The notes below the pieces were generated by a model that had not been told where the DNA came from, made no database searches, and saw nothing but the letters and a program-made list of their open reading frames with translations. A program made the translations under genes and the position numbers. A stretch of 64,000 bases of DNA, taken from assembly GCA_946902875.1 (NCBI GenBank), contig OX336338.1:6253971-6317970 (forward strand), read 5' to 3'. Origin of the DNA: Nematopogon swammerdamellus (Eukaryota > Arthropoda > Insecta > Lepidoptera > Adelidae). Position 1 is the stretch's first letter; each line of letters begins with the position of its first letter. Positions 53,261-64,000 of the stretch are shown here, piece after piece.

Positions 53261-54651
53261 CCATCAAAGAGAATTTTATTATATTTTTGTGAATAATTCG
53301 TCTCCGAGCACCGCGCGCGGTGACAGGAAGCCAAATATTTTGATGTACAGATATAATAAACTAAGCGAGCACTCGAGGTGCGGATGAAGATGAGAAACAC
53401 GAGTGGATGCTAATGATTTATTCTGTCACGGATAGGTAGGCAGCTCCTCGGCTCGCGAACGTCTCGGCATAGGGTGGCATTTTTTGTGAGTCATACGCCG
53501 TGTCAACTTTATAACATTAAAATTAATAAACTGTCAAACAACCAACAAGTGTGTCATTAAATCAAAACTACTCCGCTGCCCGCTGGGCGTCTCTGTGCTT
53601 GTATTTTTAGGAGTTGCGGCGGCGGGCAATATTAATGGGACGATTACTAAGTTAATTGTACAAATAAAGAAATCTTTATTTTTATTATAATGTTCATACT
53701 GGCATTCCTTCCTTATTATCACATTCGTAGCACTAAATTTAGCTTACAGCGCTAATTACAACCGCCTTATTTATTAATGTTGTGAGGAGCGATCTAAATG
53801 TGTTCAGAGAGTTCACATCCATTCGGTTTATGTGTGACAGGTCGTTGCCGTTAAGCGGCCGTGTCGTCGGGCCGTCAAGATTCATTTCAACCGATTCACG
53901 TCTCATAGTAAGTAGGTACCTGCTTGTGGGGCCCTCACCTCTGCAATTTGATGCAAGCAAAATGAATGGCCAGGTTTAATATCATTATCTATATAATATA
54001 AAAACCTACATAACTAGGTAATATCAGTAACTGTGTGAGACCTAAACAATAATATTATATTATTTTTAACATATAATATAATCGGACCTAAAGGTGCCTT
54101 TTCCCTCCCATGACCTCTATTGTAGTTTTTCGGGACTCCATCGTGCGTGCGATATGTAGCTAGGTACCTAGCGAAATAATGTTTACTCTTCCGAAATATT
54201 TCCGCATATCTCTCTATATTTATATACCTGTAATACAAAATAATCTACTTTTAAAACTTTCCAACATAGGTTTCCATAACTTACGTTTTTATTAAGTGCA
54301 ATAAATGAATTAAAATATGTTAACAACATTGAGTGCAAAATGATAATTCATATAATTTATATTCTTCAGTTCAACAAACTTTTTGTCCGCCCCTCGTTAA
54401 TATTTGAAAATTATAACACGGTTTCCTAATTACGGATACCGGCCACCGTGAACATTGTTTGCCGCATGTAACGACATAAACTTAATGTATTCCCAACAAC
54501 ACGGTATTGTTTTAACGCGTATTAAAACATATCTCGGACGGGAGTTCGTTCACATCGAATCACTTCCTCTAGTATTGTACTCAGCTCATGGCGAGCCAAG
54601 TACGACAGTTGTCCGACTTTGTTGATACACGGTGGAAATTTGGTACGTAAC
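53261..54651. other. AT-rich spacer
   Basis: No gene, RNA or repeat recognised. Confidence 0.45.
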
Positions 54652-54791
54652 GCCGCGTCTACTGCGAACGTTTTTTTTTTTTCGAAACATTACACAGAAA
54701 CATAGAAACATTGGGGCGTGGCCATACACATTTGGATGAATACAAATGTTTTTGCGTAATGTTTCGAAAAAACATGCGCAGGAGACGCGGC
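54652..54791. mobile_element. 140-base MITE with long inverted repeats, copy 1
   Basis: Ends GCCGCGTCTACTGCG and CGCAGGAGACGCGGC; the inverted arms extend through TTCGAAACATTACAC / GTAATGTTTCGAA to about 45 bases each. The short centre contains TTGGGGCGTGGCCATACA. A second copy is at 62005-62142. Confidence 0.85.
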
Positions 54792-55503
54792 TTAACATAG
54801 TATCTTCATGAATTCGATATCAGAAATATGATCTGGACTATTTCAAGTATTAAGCTAGAAATAAATATATTTTCTGCTTGCTTCTGTCTGCGGCTGTGAT
54901 CGATTCTTCTGTTCTTCCTTCTTCGATTGCGATGATAAAATAAAAACTAAATGTTACCCCAAGTTAAGGCCTGTATTTTTCTGGAAACTCCATCTGAATT
55001 GGATCAGTAATTTCTACGTGGTATGAGCAAACAAATAGACAAAAATAAAAAAAAAATCCTTTAAGACCATGCATGCCCATAATTTTTTTTTTTATAATTA
55101 AGTCAATCTTTCTGTGGTTATAGTGCAAACTAGACAAATTGTAACGAACAGACAAAGGTTTTAACTTTATTCGATACTTCAAACAAAACCTTGTATGAAG
55201 CCTAGGTGGGGCAATATGGGCTACCAAAGTTGAAAATTTTTCTTACGAAAAAATTGTTTCAAACTGCGCAAACGTCAAATGCGGGCGGGGGGCGTTCCGT
55301 GCTCTGTGCATGTAATAGACGTAACGCGACCAAAGCAAGGTTCTGGCACTCTGGAAAAGCATTATTATATTCATCGATTAAATATCAAATTCGGTAGCTT
55401 TTTACATTTTTGTTTCAATTTGTACCAATTCTTTTTTTTTTTTTTTTGGATTGGCACCAGATCCGGATACTTTTACCTTGTATGGACCCTTAATATAATA
55501 TTT
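54792..55503. other. AT-rich spacer
   Basis: A- and T-tracts at about 55050, 55080 and 55430; nothing else recognised. Confidence 0.4.
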
Positions 55504-55605
55504 TATTGAAAGCGTGACATATGGCGCCGAGCCACCCATAAGGTGTCTAACGACGCCCATGGACATTCGGTCGTATGCGGGGGTTGCGAATGCCATGCCA
55601 TGGCT
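55504..55605 (+). repeat. CATAAGGTGTCTAACGACG repeat, longest copy
   Basis: Starts around TTGAAAGCGTGACATATGGC and runs through CATAAGGTGTCTAACGACGC and GGTCGTATGCGGGGGTTGCG to GCCATGGCTT. Most complete member of the family in this window. Confidence 0.6.
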
Positions 55606-56111
55606 TGGTTTTATTAATAGTGGTTTTACTTTCTTTAGTTTGCACTATGATATGGGTGTTTTAACCCAAGTCTCGTCCAACAATCGTCCAACAGTTAGTT
55701 ACTTGTCGGATAGAGTGGCATCTCTCATTCATTTGAAGGAATTCACCGGGAGATAAATTTTAGCCGAAGGTGTTGAAATCAGCTATTATTAGACATTATT
55801 TTATTATATTAGCTATTATTAGCTATTATTAGACACACACATCCGGTGTAAGCATAATCGGCGTCGGCTCTCGGTGTAACCGGACCGAATGACACTCAAT
55901 CGCTACTGAGAACAATGAACCAAAATATTATTTAATAACGGGGCATTATTGAATGAACATTGGCACTCATCCTAGAATAGATAAACTTAACAGTTCATTA
56001 CGCCTTTAAAACAAATCGCCTTAACTATGACTATGACACGTCCATAAATATTCTAATAAAAATGTTTATGGTATCTAGTGCAGAGGACATTTTAAATACC
56101 TATATGAAACA
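55606..56111. other. spacer
   Basis: A local repetition of TTAGCTATTATTAG at about 55800-55830. No gene recognised. Confidence 0.4.
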
Positions 56112-56468
56112 AACCGGCCAAGTGCGAGTCGAATTCGCGCACCTAGGGTTCCGTATCGCCATGTCATGGTCAGCGCTGCTTCATACTGTTTTCGGTGGCG
56201 CGCATACACTTTTTAGTTTCTTGTATGGGGACCCCTTGAATTTTTACTTTTTCTTATTTTTATTATTTGTTGTTATATCGGCCATAATAACTAATAACAC
56301 ATATTCTGTGAACATTTCAATGGGCTACCTATTACGGTTCAATAGATACGCAGCCCTCGGACAGACAGACGGACAGATATAGACATATAGATAGACAGAC
56401 AGATAGACAGACAGACGGCGTAGGCTTAGTAATAGGGTCCCGTACGACGGATACGAAACCCTGAAAAG
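56112..56468 (+). mobile_element. short ACGGAACCCTAAAA-type DNA element, nearly full length
   Basis: ACCGGCCAAGTGCGAGTCGA to GGATACGAAACCCTGAAAAG with CACATATTCTGTGAACATTT, an expanded (GACA/GATA)n tract and GGCGTAGGCTTAGTAATAGG. Confidence 0.75.
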
Positions 56469-56639
56469 GAAAAACTGTTGTAGGGCATTTAAAAATAATA
56501 ACAAAATTCCACTAGCTGACACAACCGTGATACTTACACGGGATAAAATGTTAACAAATCTGATTCTGATTCCTGTAAGTGGGTAAGTTGAGTACTATGG
56601 GTTAGGGCTTTCAAGAAATCATTGTTAAAGCAAAGGAGC

Positions 56640-56886
56640 TTTGAATGCGCGGGCGGTGTGGCCCGATCGTTGTTCTGTGTTAAAAGCTTTAAAAATAATT
56701 TAAAAAAGTTGTGTTTATTCAACTTTGCAATGTTCTTCTTATTGAAAACATTTTATAAATAAAATTTACTCGAAATTAACAAAAACAAAAAGCTGTGACA
56801 GACGGACAGACAGACAGACAAACACGAGAGTGATCCTATATATAAGGGTTCCGTTTTTTTCTCTTTTGAGATACGGAACCCTAAAA
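56640..56886 (+). mobile_element. repeat fragment and 3' end of GGTTCCGTTTTT-type element
   Basis: 56645-56685 matches 3125-3165 inverted (GCGGGCGGTGTGGCCCGATC). 56790-56886 has CTGTGACAGACGGACAGACA, AAGGGTTCCGTTTTT and GAGATACGGAACCCTAAAAA, the inverse of 39716-39815. Confidence 0.6.
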
Positions 56887-56904
56887 ACGAAGAACTCTTT
56901 TTCA

Positions 56905-56985
56905 TTTATTGAAAGCGCTACATATGGCGCCGAGGCATCCATAAGGTGTCTAACGACGTCCATGGACATTCGGGCGTATGCGACT
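56905..56985 (+). repeat. CATAAGGTGTCTAACGACG repeat fragment
   Basis: TTATTGAAAGCGCTACATAT, CATAAGGTGTCTAACGACGT and CATTCGGGCGTATGCG; same family as 55504-55605. Confidence 0.6.
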
Positions 56986-57126
56986 CTTATTGTAATAAGT
57001 TGCATACACTTTACTTCGACGCCGAAATAATCAACAGACGCACACAATTTGCAACAGACGGCTCGTAAAACGTGTGACAGATATAATTTATACATTTTTG
57101 TAATGTCGTAACATTTGTAACGTGGA

Positions 57127-57530
57127 CGCTGACGGTCGGTGTTGTCCAAAGGTTGAAAGTTGCCCAGCGAGCAATGGAGCGAGCCATGCTGGGAATATCG
57201 CTACGGGATATGGTGCGTAACGAAGCAATCCGCCGACGCACCAAAGTAGTCGATATTGGATACCGGGTGGCTAAGCTCAAGTGGCAGTGGGCTGGGGACG
57301 TCAGCCGAAGAGACGACGACCGTTAGAGTAACCGTGTCCTACACTGGCAGCCGTGAACAGGAAAACGGAGTGTGGGAAGACCACCCGCCAGGTGGGACGA
57401 CGAAATCAAGTACGTCAGCGGATAACAGTGGTTCCGTACCGCTGAAGGCCGGGAGGACTGGAGGAAATTTGGAGAGGCGTATGTCCAGCAGTGGACGCTT
57501 ACACGCTGACTGACTGACTGATTGAATGTC
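57127..57530 (+). pseudogene. 5'-truncated RTE-type LINE, C-terminal coding remnant
   Basis: The + strand gives TLTVGVVQRLKVAQRAMERA, MLGISLRDMVRNEAIRRRTK, VVDIGYRVAKLKWQWAGDV, SRRDDDR-stop, then (frame change) GKRSVGRPPARWDDEIK and WRNLERRMSSSGR-like sequence. These are typical C-terminal landmarks of an RTE-type protein. The tail GTCCAGCAGTGGACG is followed by (TGAC)n at about 57508-57522. Better preserved than 29130-29795 and of a subfamily with a different simple-repeat tail. Confidence 0.8.
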
Positions 57531-58064
57531 GTCTTCGCGCAGATCATTTATTATATCATCTCACCTGCTGGTCGAGTCTATACTCGTTCTGTGCATTTAA
57601 ACTCTATGACTTAACTCTTCACACGGAAACCAAAGCACCACATTAGTGATCTTAACGAGATTTTAATTTAAAAAATGCTGAAATAACAGTTTCGCAAATG
57701 GCTAAGTGCTACCTACTCGAAAAAAAGCGGCTAAAAGCTTAGTAAACGTGAGTATAGTCTCTGACTAAGATGCTATACTTCAATCTTATGAGGCTGTTTT
57801 TATTAGTCAAACTAAGGCATGTATGATAGACGGACTATCGCCCTCGGCTCTGCTCGCGTTGAAACTGTATAGCCTTTTCGAGTCGCTCTGGTGCAGTCAG
57901 ATAAAATGGACTAAACACAACTGAATAGTTCTCCAGAAAAAATGGCCAGAGATGCGCATTGCACATAGAAGACGTAACATTTTCTATGTTTACAGGGAGA
58001 CTAGACTTTTCTCTAGCTTGGAAGCTCCTCACCTTGGAATTTGAACTACAACATATTATTTTAT
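57531..58064. other. spacer
   Basis: Nothing recognised. The antisense frame 57835-58242 has no recognised domain. Confidence 0.4.
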
Positions 58065-58560
58065 TAAACCGCGACGTAAAAAGAGAGGTGTTATAAGTTG
58101 AACGTGTGTGTGTGTGTGTGTGTCTGTCTGTGGCATCGTAGCTCCCAAACGGATGGACCGATTTGGAAGCAGTTTTTTTATTAGAAATCTGGTTTATTCG
58201 GGATGGTTCTTGGGTATGGTTATAATCATAGGTTATAATCACAGATCAGAGAAGTAATGTTATAATCAAGTAATTAAAAAATTAATTATCTTTAAAGTGG
58301 AACGATGTGGATGCGGTTTTTTTTAAAAGCTTGAAATAAAAGTGAAATTACAAATTTAAAAAACCCCCGACCATTAAAAAGTCAGAAATAATTTCCGTTT
58401 ACTTACTTAAATGAGTCGGGGGACCGCTAAGTAAATAAAATATAAAAAAAACTCAGAGCTGTGCGGGAATTTACTAAGGGGTCCCCCGACTCCTTTAAGT
58501 AAGTAAAGGGAAATTATTTTTGACTTTTTAAGGGTCGGGGGTTTTATGTAGTACGAACAA
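58065..58560. mobile_element. element with inverted arms (CCCCGA family), copy 2
   Basis: 58065-58175 (AAAGAGAGGTGTTATAAG, (TG)n, CAAACGGATGGACCGATTTG) parallels 20320-20420. 58365-58436 (AACCCCCGACCATTAAAAAG...AGTCGGGGGACC) and 58480-58552 (GGTCCCCCGACTCCTTTAAG...AAGGGTCGGGGGTT) are inverted arms of about 70 bases. Confidence 0.7.
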
Positions 58561-58814
58561 TGCTCTATCGTTGAACATCCTTAGTTTATACACGATTACG
58601 GCATGGGGAGCATTGTAGGATTCGTCTCGATAGTCTCGCGTGTAATTTTTATGAAAAATTCAAAATGGCGGGCGGCAGGTGCCATTTTGTCAAACTTATT
58701 ATTATTTTCTTTAAACACAAACGAGTGAAGTATGGTCGTTTGTAAAATGTACTTCACATACTTATTGGTTTAAAAATAAAACGAATAAAATTAAAAATAA
58801 AATAAAATAATTAT

Positions 58815-58975
58815 AAAACTCGACTAAGAAAAACGAAAAAAGTATAGTTGATGGAAAATGCTGTAGTCGGGCGCCAAAAAGGATTTGAATAGACAGTCGA
58901 ACCCGACTATAGTATTTTCGATCAACTGTCCTTTTTATTTCCTTCTTCTTTGGTAGCCAGGTTTTATAAAATTTT
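58815..58975. mobile_element. small palindromic element related to 17598-18490
   Basis: AAAACTCGACTAAGAAAAAC, TTGATGGAAAATGCTGTAGT and CGGG are mirrored by CCCGACTATAGTATTTTCGA, TCAACTG and GGTAGCCAGGTTTTAT. The GAAAATGCTGTAGTCGG block is shared with the 17.6-18.7 kb arms. Confidence 0.65.
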
Positions 58976-59869
58976 TATTTTTATTTCTATTAAATTCCTT
59001 TTAGTTTTAAACCATGACAGTCGTATATTTTTTAGCGTATTAGTGGGAAATAATGAATATTTTGGGAGGAAAAAAAAGTTTGAATTAAAAGTGATCGAAT
59101 TAAAAGGAATGGGATGAATAAACGATCGACTCGAGTCATAAACGAGCAGAAAGATGGTCATGCCCCAGAAGTTCCCTTTAATAATGTGCGTCTTCTTCTT
59201 CTTCTTCTTAGGGTGCCATCTTCTAGCGAATTTTCGCTATCATTAGTGCGACCTCCACCTTCGAGACTGCAGCTCGTGCTGCCGCTATACCATTGTTGTT
59301 TATTGTTTATTGTATAATTTCATCCATAGGTAAGTAACCTACGCTTGGATATGTCAAAAATTCCGCCAGTTCTAAATTCAATGCGAAGAAGAACTGACAA
59401 ACAAACTTCGCAAGTCACACTGTTTTGTTAGTAATTGTCGTAGATTCTTCAGACAAGATTTATGCGGCGTCTTCCAGGTCTTCATTTGCCTCCGATCTTC
59501 CCTTGGATAATAAATAAACGAAATACTCAAGGTGTTGACGACTTCTAGTGGCTTGCTCATTCGTGTAAGAGCCACTTGATTTCGTAATCGGTCAGTCCAC
59601 GAGATCCTCAACATTCTTCTTCATGACACATTTTGATGGATTCTGTCTTTTTCGTCATTGTTTGAGTCTGCGTGCAAGATTCCATGTCATAATAGAAAAT
59701 CGGAGAAAGGTATACGACCTTTCTTTCTCCTTCTTCTTTATTCATGACCTTTCTTTGTATGACCTTTCTTTCTCCTCTTTCTTTCTTTATTCAGTACGTG
59801 TTTTAGCTAAAATTTTGTTAGAATATAAGCCAACGCCACGCATGCATGTGAAATAATAATACATACATA
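58976..59869. other. spacer with CTT-rich simple repeats
   Basis: (CTT)n at about 59190-59209 and a pyrimidine-rich run of GACCTTTCTTTCTCC-like units at 59715-59795, partly tandem. No gene recognised. Confidence 0.45.
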
Positions 59870-60195
59870 CATACGTATCACATACCTGACAATCGGGGTA
59901 AGCAGAGTAATCGGTGTTGTGCTGTAAGAACTCTGGCAAATTACAGCACGACACCGACCACCGCGTCTCGCAAAGTATTCGAACAAGATTCAATCGATCA
60001 AGCAGCAAGTAAGGCAGGAAGACCCCACCTACTGCATGAGTCGGTGGAAGTACCGTGCCAAGGTGAGAGGTGGCCAGCCTGTCGCCCTTTAGCACGGCAT
60101 CTTGTCCTTATCCCTTAGTCGCCTTTTACGACATGCATGGGGAGAGATGCAGCTTGGGGCTATTCTTTTTAAGTACCGGCCCCACACGGTAATAT
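59870..60195 (-). mobile_element. SINE 5' region (CCGTGTGG head)
   Basis: ATCGGGGTAAGCAGAGTAAT, AAGCAGCAAGTAAGGCAGGA, CCCTTAGTCGCCTTTTACGA, GAGAGATGCAGC and GGCCCCACACGG. Shares the head of 43283-43620 and the segment of 45615-45815, linking the two. Confidence 0.65.
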
Positions 60196-60400
60196 GACGT
60201 AGGTATATTATATGAGTATATGTTCAGTGTCTAGAAATGTTTAGAATCACACAATATGTCATAGGTTTTAGTGAGCATTATACGTTCCTCTAAATAGGTA
60301 ATTTCGTAAAAAAACTGTGAAGGTACCGAGTTACGAGTCCGCCGCATTTACACGATAGAATTCATCTGAGAGAAAAAAACTAGTATTCAAAAATTATTAA
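60196..60400. other. spacer
   Basis: AT-rich; nothing recognised. Confidence 0.4.
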
Positions 60401-60560
60401 TGGTTTATTTGAATGGTGCGTCACCGGCGCGGCATTGTTAACGTGCGCGCCGCCGGATGCGCGAGCGCTGACACTAATTATTACCATGCGCTAGGAATGA
60501 TAGATTGCCACGCGGACAAATCACCGCGGCTCTTTCTTGGGGAGTGTTTTAGAAATTCTA
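60401..60560. promoter_or_regulatory. CpG-rich patch with homeodomain-type sites
   Basis: CpG-rich sequence (about 60420-60470) adjoining CACTAATTATTACCATGCG with two TAAT cores. Not repeat-like. An enhancer candidate on composition and motif grounds only. Confidence 0.2.
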
Positions 60561-60810
60561 TTTGATTAGTTATTTTTTCGACGGATTACCTCTTGTAACG
60601 TGGGAAGTGATTTACCGGTCTGAGTGAGGTGGAGTGCTGCGGTCGAGCATGACGAGTGAGCATTGTCACGCCAGCCGTATTCGTCGATGCCTACTTAGGG
60701 CAGGGTCGCACAGGTGCCTACATAGGTACCTTTGAGACCCTGTATGTTAATGGATGCGTCGTAGTAAGACTTCAATGTGTAACAGCTAGGAGTAAGAATC
60801 ATATTATGTC
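60561..60810. other. spacer
   Basis: Nothing recognised. Confidence 0.4.
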
Positions 60811-60930
60811 ACTAACTGAAAATGAAAATGAAAATTATTTATTGAGAAAAGTTTCTAAGCCTATTTTACACGTAATCATGTCTCCTGCTCTAGAGAAACT
60901 CTGTCTAGCAGGAAGACTTGTTTTATAGAA
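60811..60930 (-). mobile_element. LINE-like 3' end fragment
   Basis: GAAAATGAAAATGAAAATTA is an A/T-rich tail in antisense, followed by TTATTGAGAAAAGTTTCTAA and AGAGAAACTCTGTCTAGCAG; layout like 20430-20530. Tentative. Confidence 0.35.
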
Positions 60931-62004
60931 TAACACGTACATATTAATTACATGATGGCGCTCTTATTGAGTTTAATGCTGCGATGCACGGATTGAAAAT
61001 CAAACTAATTATGGCTTGATTTGAAACCGTAGCGTTTTTATGAGTGATCTATTAGATCTTAGAACATTTTGTAGCTAGATGTATGCATATTTATTCCTAT
61101 GTAGATATGACTGAACGTTATAAGTATACTGATGAAAGCAAATCGTTACAAGCCGACAATGACACCGCCGCGCGCCGGCGCGCAGTGAAGACTGCAGCGC
61201 GGCCAACATACTCGACGATACGGCCAACATGAAAACACTCGACCTCCGACCTCAAATAAATCCACAGAGATAAAATAACAAATCGTCCCCGTAACTGAGA
61301 TAGTTTAATAGATGTACTCAAGCCGAACGATATCTCCGAGAAATAATATCTTGCCGTGCCGCCCGCTCACGACATATTTCTAAGTACTGACTTTCGACCG
61401 AGCATAATGACATTTTAGTATTACAACACTTTATCTACAAAAGACGAAAAGTTTCCAGATAAGCTAAACGCCAACCGGTATATTGTTTCAGAGAGCTGAC
61501 AGGCCGATGTAATTTGTTAATGTCATTCGTTCTGCCCGCTCCTCTACTCTATCTCGGACGCGGAGCGGAGGCGGCCTCGAGTCGACTCGGTAATCTCAAA
61601 ATACCCTACCGGTTGCTATTACCACGAATGATGTTTGAATGGATACAATCACTTTTGACTATCGCGCTTTTTGTCAAATGATAATCGTTCGGAAGTAGAT
61701 ACATTGCTTGAACATGGAATTAATCAAGCAGCTCGGTGCACTATCGCGACCGGCGCATCGGTTACGTGAGCGTGTCGCGAGTACCTATAGCGCATGTGCC
61801 TATAGTGCTCTGAAATCTACCTATACTTAGGCATAGAGATGTGGTAGGTACTCTACTCTTTTAACTCAAATAGCCTCGTATACCTACAAACATAGATATT
61901 GCTACATACTCGTACTAACATACTTTATTTATTTATAATTTTTTAAACAGAGTCTCTGCATTATAAAGATCTGTCTCGCAGAGGCAGTTGTCGACTGTGT
62001 AAAA
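60931..62004. other. spacer with CpG-rich patches
   Basis: Short GC-rich patches at about 61165-61205, 61555-61590 and 61735-61785 in AT-rich DNA. No gene recognised. Confidence 0.4.
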
Positions 62005-62142
62005 CCGCGTCCCCTGCGAATGTTTTTTTTTTTCAAAACATTACACAGAAACATCGAGACATTGGGGCGTGGCCATACATATTTTTATGAAAACAAATGT
62101 TTTTGTGTAATGTTTCGAAAAAACATGCGCAGGAGACGCTGC
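62005..62142. mobile_element. MITE with long inverted repeats, copy 2
   Basis: CCGCGTCCCCTGCGAATG to CATGCGCAGGAGACGCTGC, with centre TTGGGGCGTGGCCATACA shared with the copy at 54652-54791. Confidence 0.85.
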
Positions 62143-63685
62143 TTTACCTAGACACTGTGCGCGTATCTAATATAGACAAGTTTAAAACCATAAGGAGCTA
62201 ACCAGACAATAAATTACATCGATAAATTATACATTTCTAAACATCTACGAAAAACCCCAGAGTTTTGTCAAAATATCTAAAATTGAACAAAATCCATATT
62301 TAAAATAAAATAAAACTATAGAAATTAAAATAAAACATAAAAAAAATAATATCATACCTATCATTAAAATAAATATTAACAAGAAGAAAGATTACTACTT
62401 CTGATGTGATGAATCATGTGATGATACACACTAAATGTTATAACTCTTCTTCTAAAATGTTACGGACAGTAATCGGTATAAGCCTCTAGAAAGGCTTCAC
62501 GAAACCTAAAAAGTAAGAACTAAACAAATTAAACTCATGGGATATACCGCAAGCCCAAATACGCATTGAAATTAATTACGATTCGAAGTGATACTCTCCG
62601 ACGAACTTGGTTAAGGGTATAACGACGCCACTGTGATCTGACATTATATCAAAAGTAAATTAATAAAATATACTTAAATATAAATAACATCGCAATGTTA
62701 CTATTTAACTGTTAAAAACCGGTCAAGCATGAGTAGGACCCGTTCACTCAGGGTTCCGTGGTTACCACATTGATTTGATTAAGTACCTATATAAAATTGA
62801 TGTGATGTCCAAAATCGTACACTGCAAAACGTTCTATCGAACAATTGTTTACAAAATGCTAAGAGTATTTAGTACAAAATACTAGTAGTAAAATCAGCAA
62901 TATTTCCTTTTACTTTATTTTTAACAGACAAAACTTAACAACGTCACTTAACAATCAGAGATACTTACTTCTCATATTTAACTTAATTTTTGACAGATAG
63001 GTACATTCCGATCCCGATGACATGCAACATGGAGCCTTAAAGCGTATTAGTAAGCATCCTCAGTGCTGACAGACCCCTCAGTGTGTAGGTGGAGGGTTCC
63101 ATTTTCAAATAAGTAAATTAACGTGAAATAGAATTAACTTTCACCGCTCGGCGCGGCGGGAGCCGCTCGCCGTCCGCGGCCTGGAGAGGTGAGATTAGAG
63201 CGACTCAGTCAGATAATCTCAACGTGTATCGCGCCAGTGTAATGGAGGGCTTGCCCGGGGGCTATTATTTAATTATAGATAGTGCAATCATATCAACTGG
63301 GGACATGCGGTGGGGATTTACTAGCCTGATATCTTTGTTTCCCCTTTTTATGATCTCGGAGGGTACCTACACGGCGCGCGTGATGGTGACGCGCCGCAAT
63401 GGACATTTCGCTTTTCAAATTAATTTCATTTCTGTGCGAGGATATAGGTACCTACTTTGAGACATCAACTTAAAAGTTGATTTTTAGTTTTTAGATCGTA
63501 TGAAAAAGAGTAGTCGCGGTAAGTATGCATAGTTATAATGGTGAGTTCCAAAACATGATAGAAAATTTCATTTAGATTTTTCACGATATATTTATTTTTT
63601 ATTTTCTTATAGTAATATTATGGCGAACATTGTAAGTATATCTCTTTACTAACAATTTTGTAGGTAGTAAGACAATGTGTGAGAT
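62143..63685. other. AT-rich spacer with a short element fragment
   Basis: 62714-62765 (AAAACCGGTCAAGCATGAGT...CAGGGTTCCGTG) is a 5' fragment of the short DNA element family. A GC-rich patch lies at 63145-63185. The 78-codon frame 63224-63460 has no recognised domain. Confidence 0.4.
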
Positions 63686-63689
63686 GAGC

Positions 63690-64000
63690 AATCATACCGT
63701 CCAAGAGGGCATTCCTTCCGTGCCATTCCATTTTCCGTGAGAACTTTAAGACTATTCCTTTAGTTTTTCCTGTAAACTATAATAGAGACCCTGTATTCCC
63801 ATTTTCGTATATTTTTTCTTAAATATCTTTTAAACTATGCATTTTAAAATTATAAAAAATATTCCCATTGGCATGGGTGCGCTTTTTTAACTTTCTAGTT
63901 TTCCCCCCAAAAATTATCCCCAAAATCTAAATTAGTTTATTTTCGCTATACGTCCGCGATTGGGCCATCAAACTGTCTATATACATATAAAATTGTTCGT
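63690..64000 (+). mobile_element. GTCAAGTGCGA-type DNA element, cut by window end
   Basis: CATTCCATTTTCCGTGAGAA, TCCTGTAAACTATAATAGAG, ACTATGCATTTTAAAATTA and ATACGTCCGCGATTGGGCCA occur in the same order as in 31497-32022. The 3' end lies outside the window. Confidence 0.65.

Overview
The window looks like nuclear DNA of a moth or butterfly. Only one gene is firmly visible: the 3' half of a TALE-class homeobox gene of the Iroquois family, probably mirror (mirr), at 35056-36349 on the + strand. Its homeodomain exon (35056-35354) and terminal coding exon (35802-36349) are separated by a 447-base intron holding two C21 tracts. No exon for the N-terminal half could be found in the 35 kb upstream, so the 5' end probably lies outside the window or in an exon I could not identify. 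The lepidopteran call is an inference. It rests on the homeodomain sequence, the AT-rich background and many repeats of types I know from moth and butterfly genomes: Helitron-like ends, RTE elements with (ATC)n tails, short elements ending in ACGGAACCCTAAAA, and SINEs with a shared central body.

The rest is a gene-poor landscape, as expected around a developmental transcription factor gene. It mixes single-copy AT-rich DNA, scattered CpG/GC-rich patches (about 3.3, 4.1-4.7, 6.8, 8.4, 23.4-24.2, 27.0, 28.1-28.4, 31.1, 33.0, 34.0-34.3, 52.5-53.2, 60.4 and 61.1-61.6 kb), and transposable elements. Some patches carry clustered transcription factor sites and are enhancer candidates, notably 40.08-40.42 kb and 49.62-49.90 kb.

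Layout. 0.7-2.8 kb: large Helitron-like element (copy A). 6.1-6.5 kb: LINE remnant. 7.9-8.2 kb: short Helitron-like element. 8.9-9.0 kb: GTAT microsatellite. 9.7-9.9 kb: LINE 3' end. 10.2-13.4 kb: broken mariner transposon split by a second large Helitron-like element (copy B). 15.3-15.7 kb: short DNA element. 17.6-18.8 kb: long palindromic element and a related arm carrying an RTE insertion. 18.8-19.5 kb: related DNA element with a perfect hairpin. 20-23 kb: LINE pieces and SINEs. 25-32 kb: SINEs, short DNA elements and an RTE remnant. 32.5-34 kb: further elements. 35-36.5 kb: Iroquois gene. 36.5-39 kb: its 3' flank. 40-44.6 kb: enhancer candidate, a perfect 3 x 63-base tandem repeat, a tandem duplication, a SINE and a Helitron-like element. 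45-49 kb: SINEs. 50.1-52.2 kb: third large Helitron-like element (copy C, opposite orientation). 54-64 kb: MITE pair, short DNA elements, RTE remnant and palindromic elements.

The most distinctive mobile-element observation is the large Helitron-like family. Each copy carries the C-terminal part of a LINE protein between two minisatellite arrays in opposite orientation, so it can fold back like a Foldback element while its termini (TC...hairpin...CTAG, inserted between A and T) are Helitron-like. No RNA genes other than decayed tRNA-derived SINE heads, no CRISPR array and no intact transposase gene were found.
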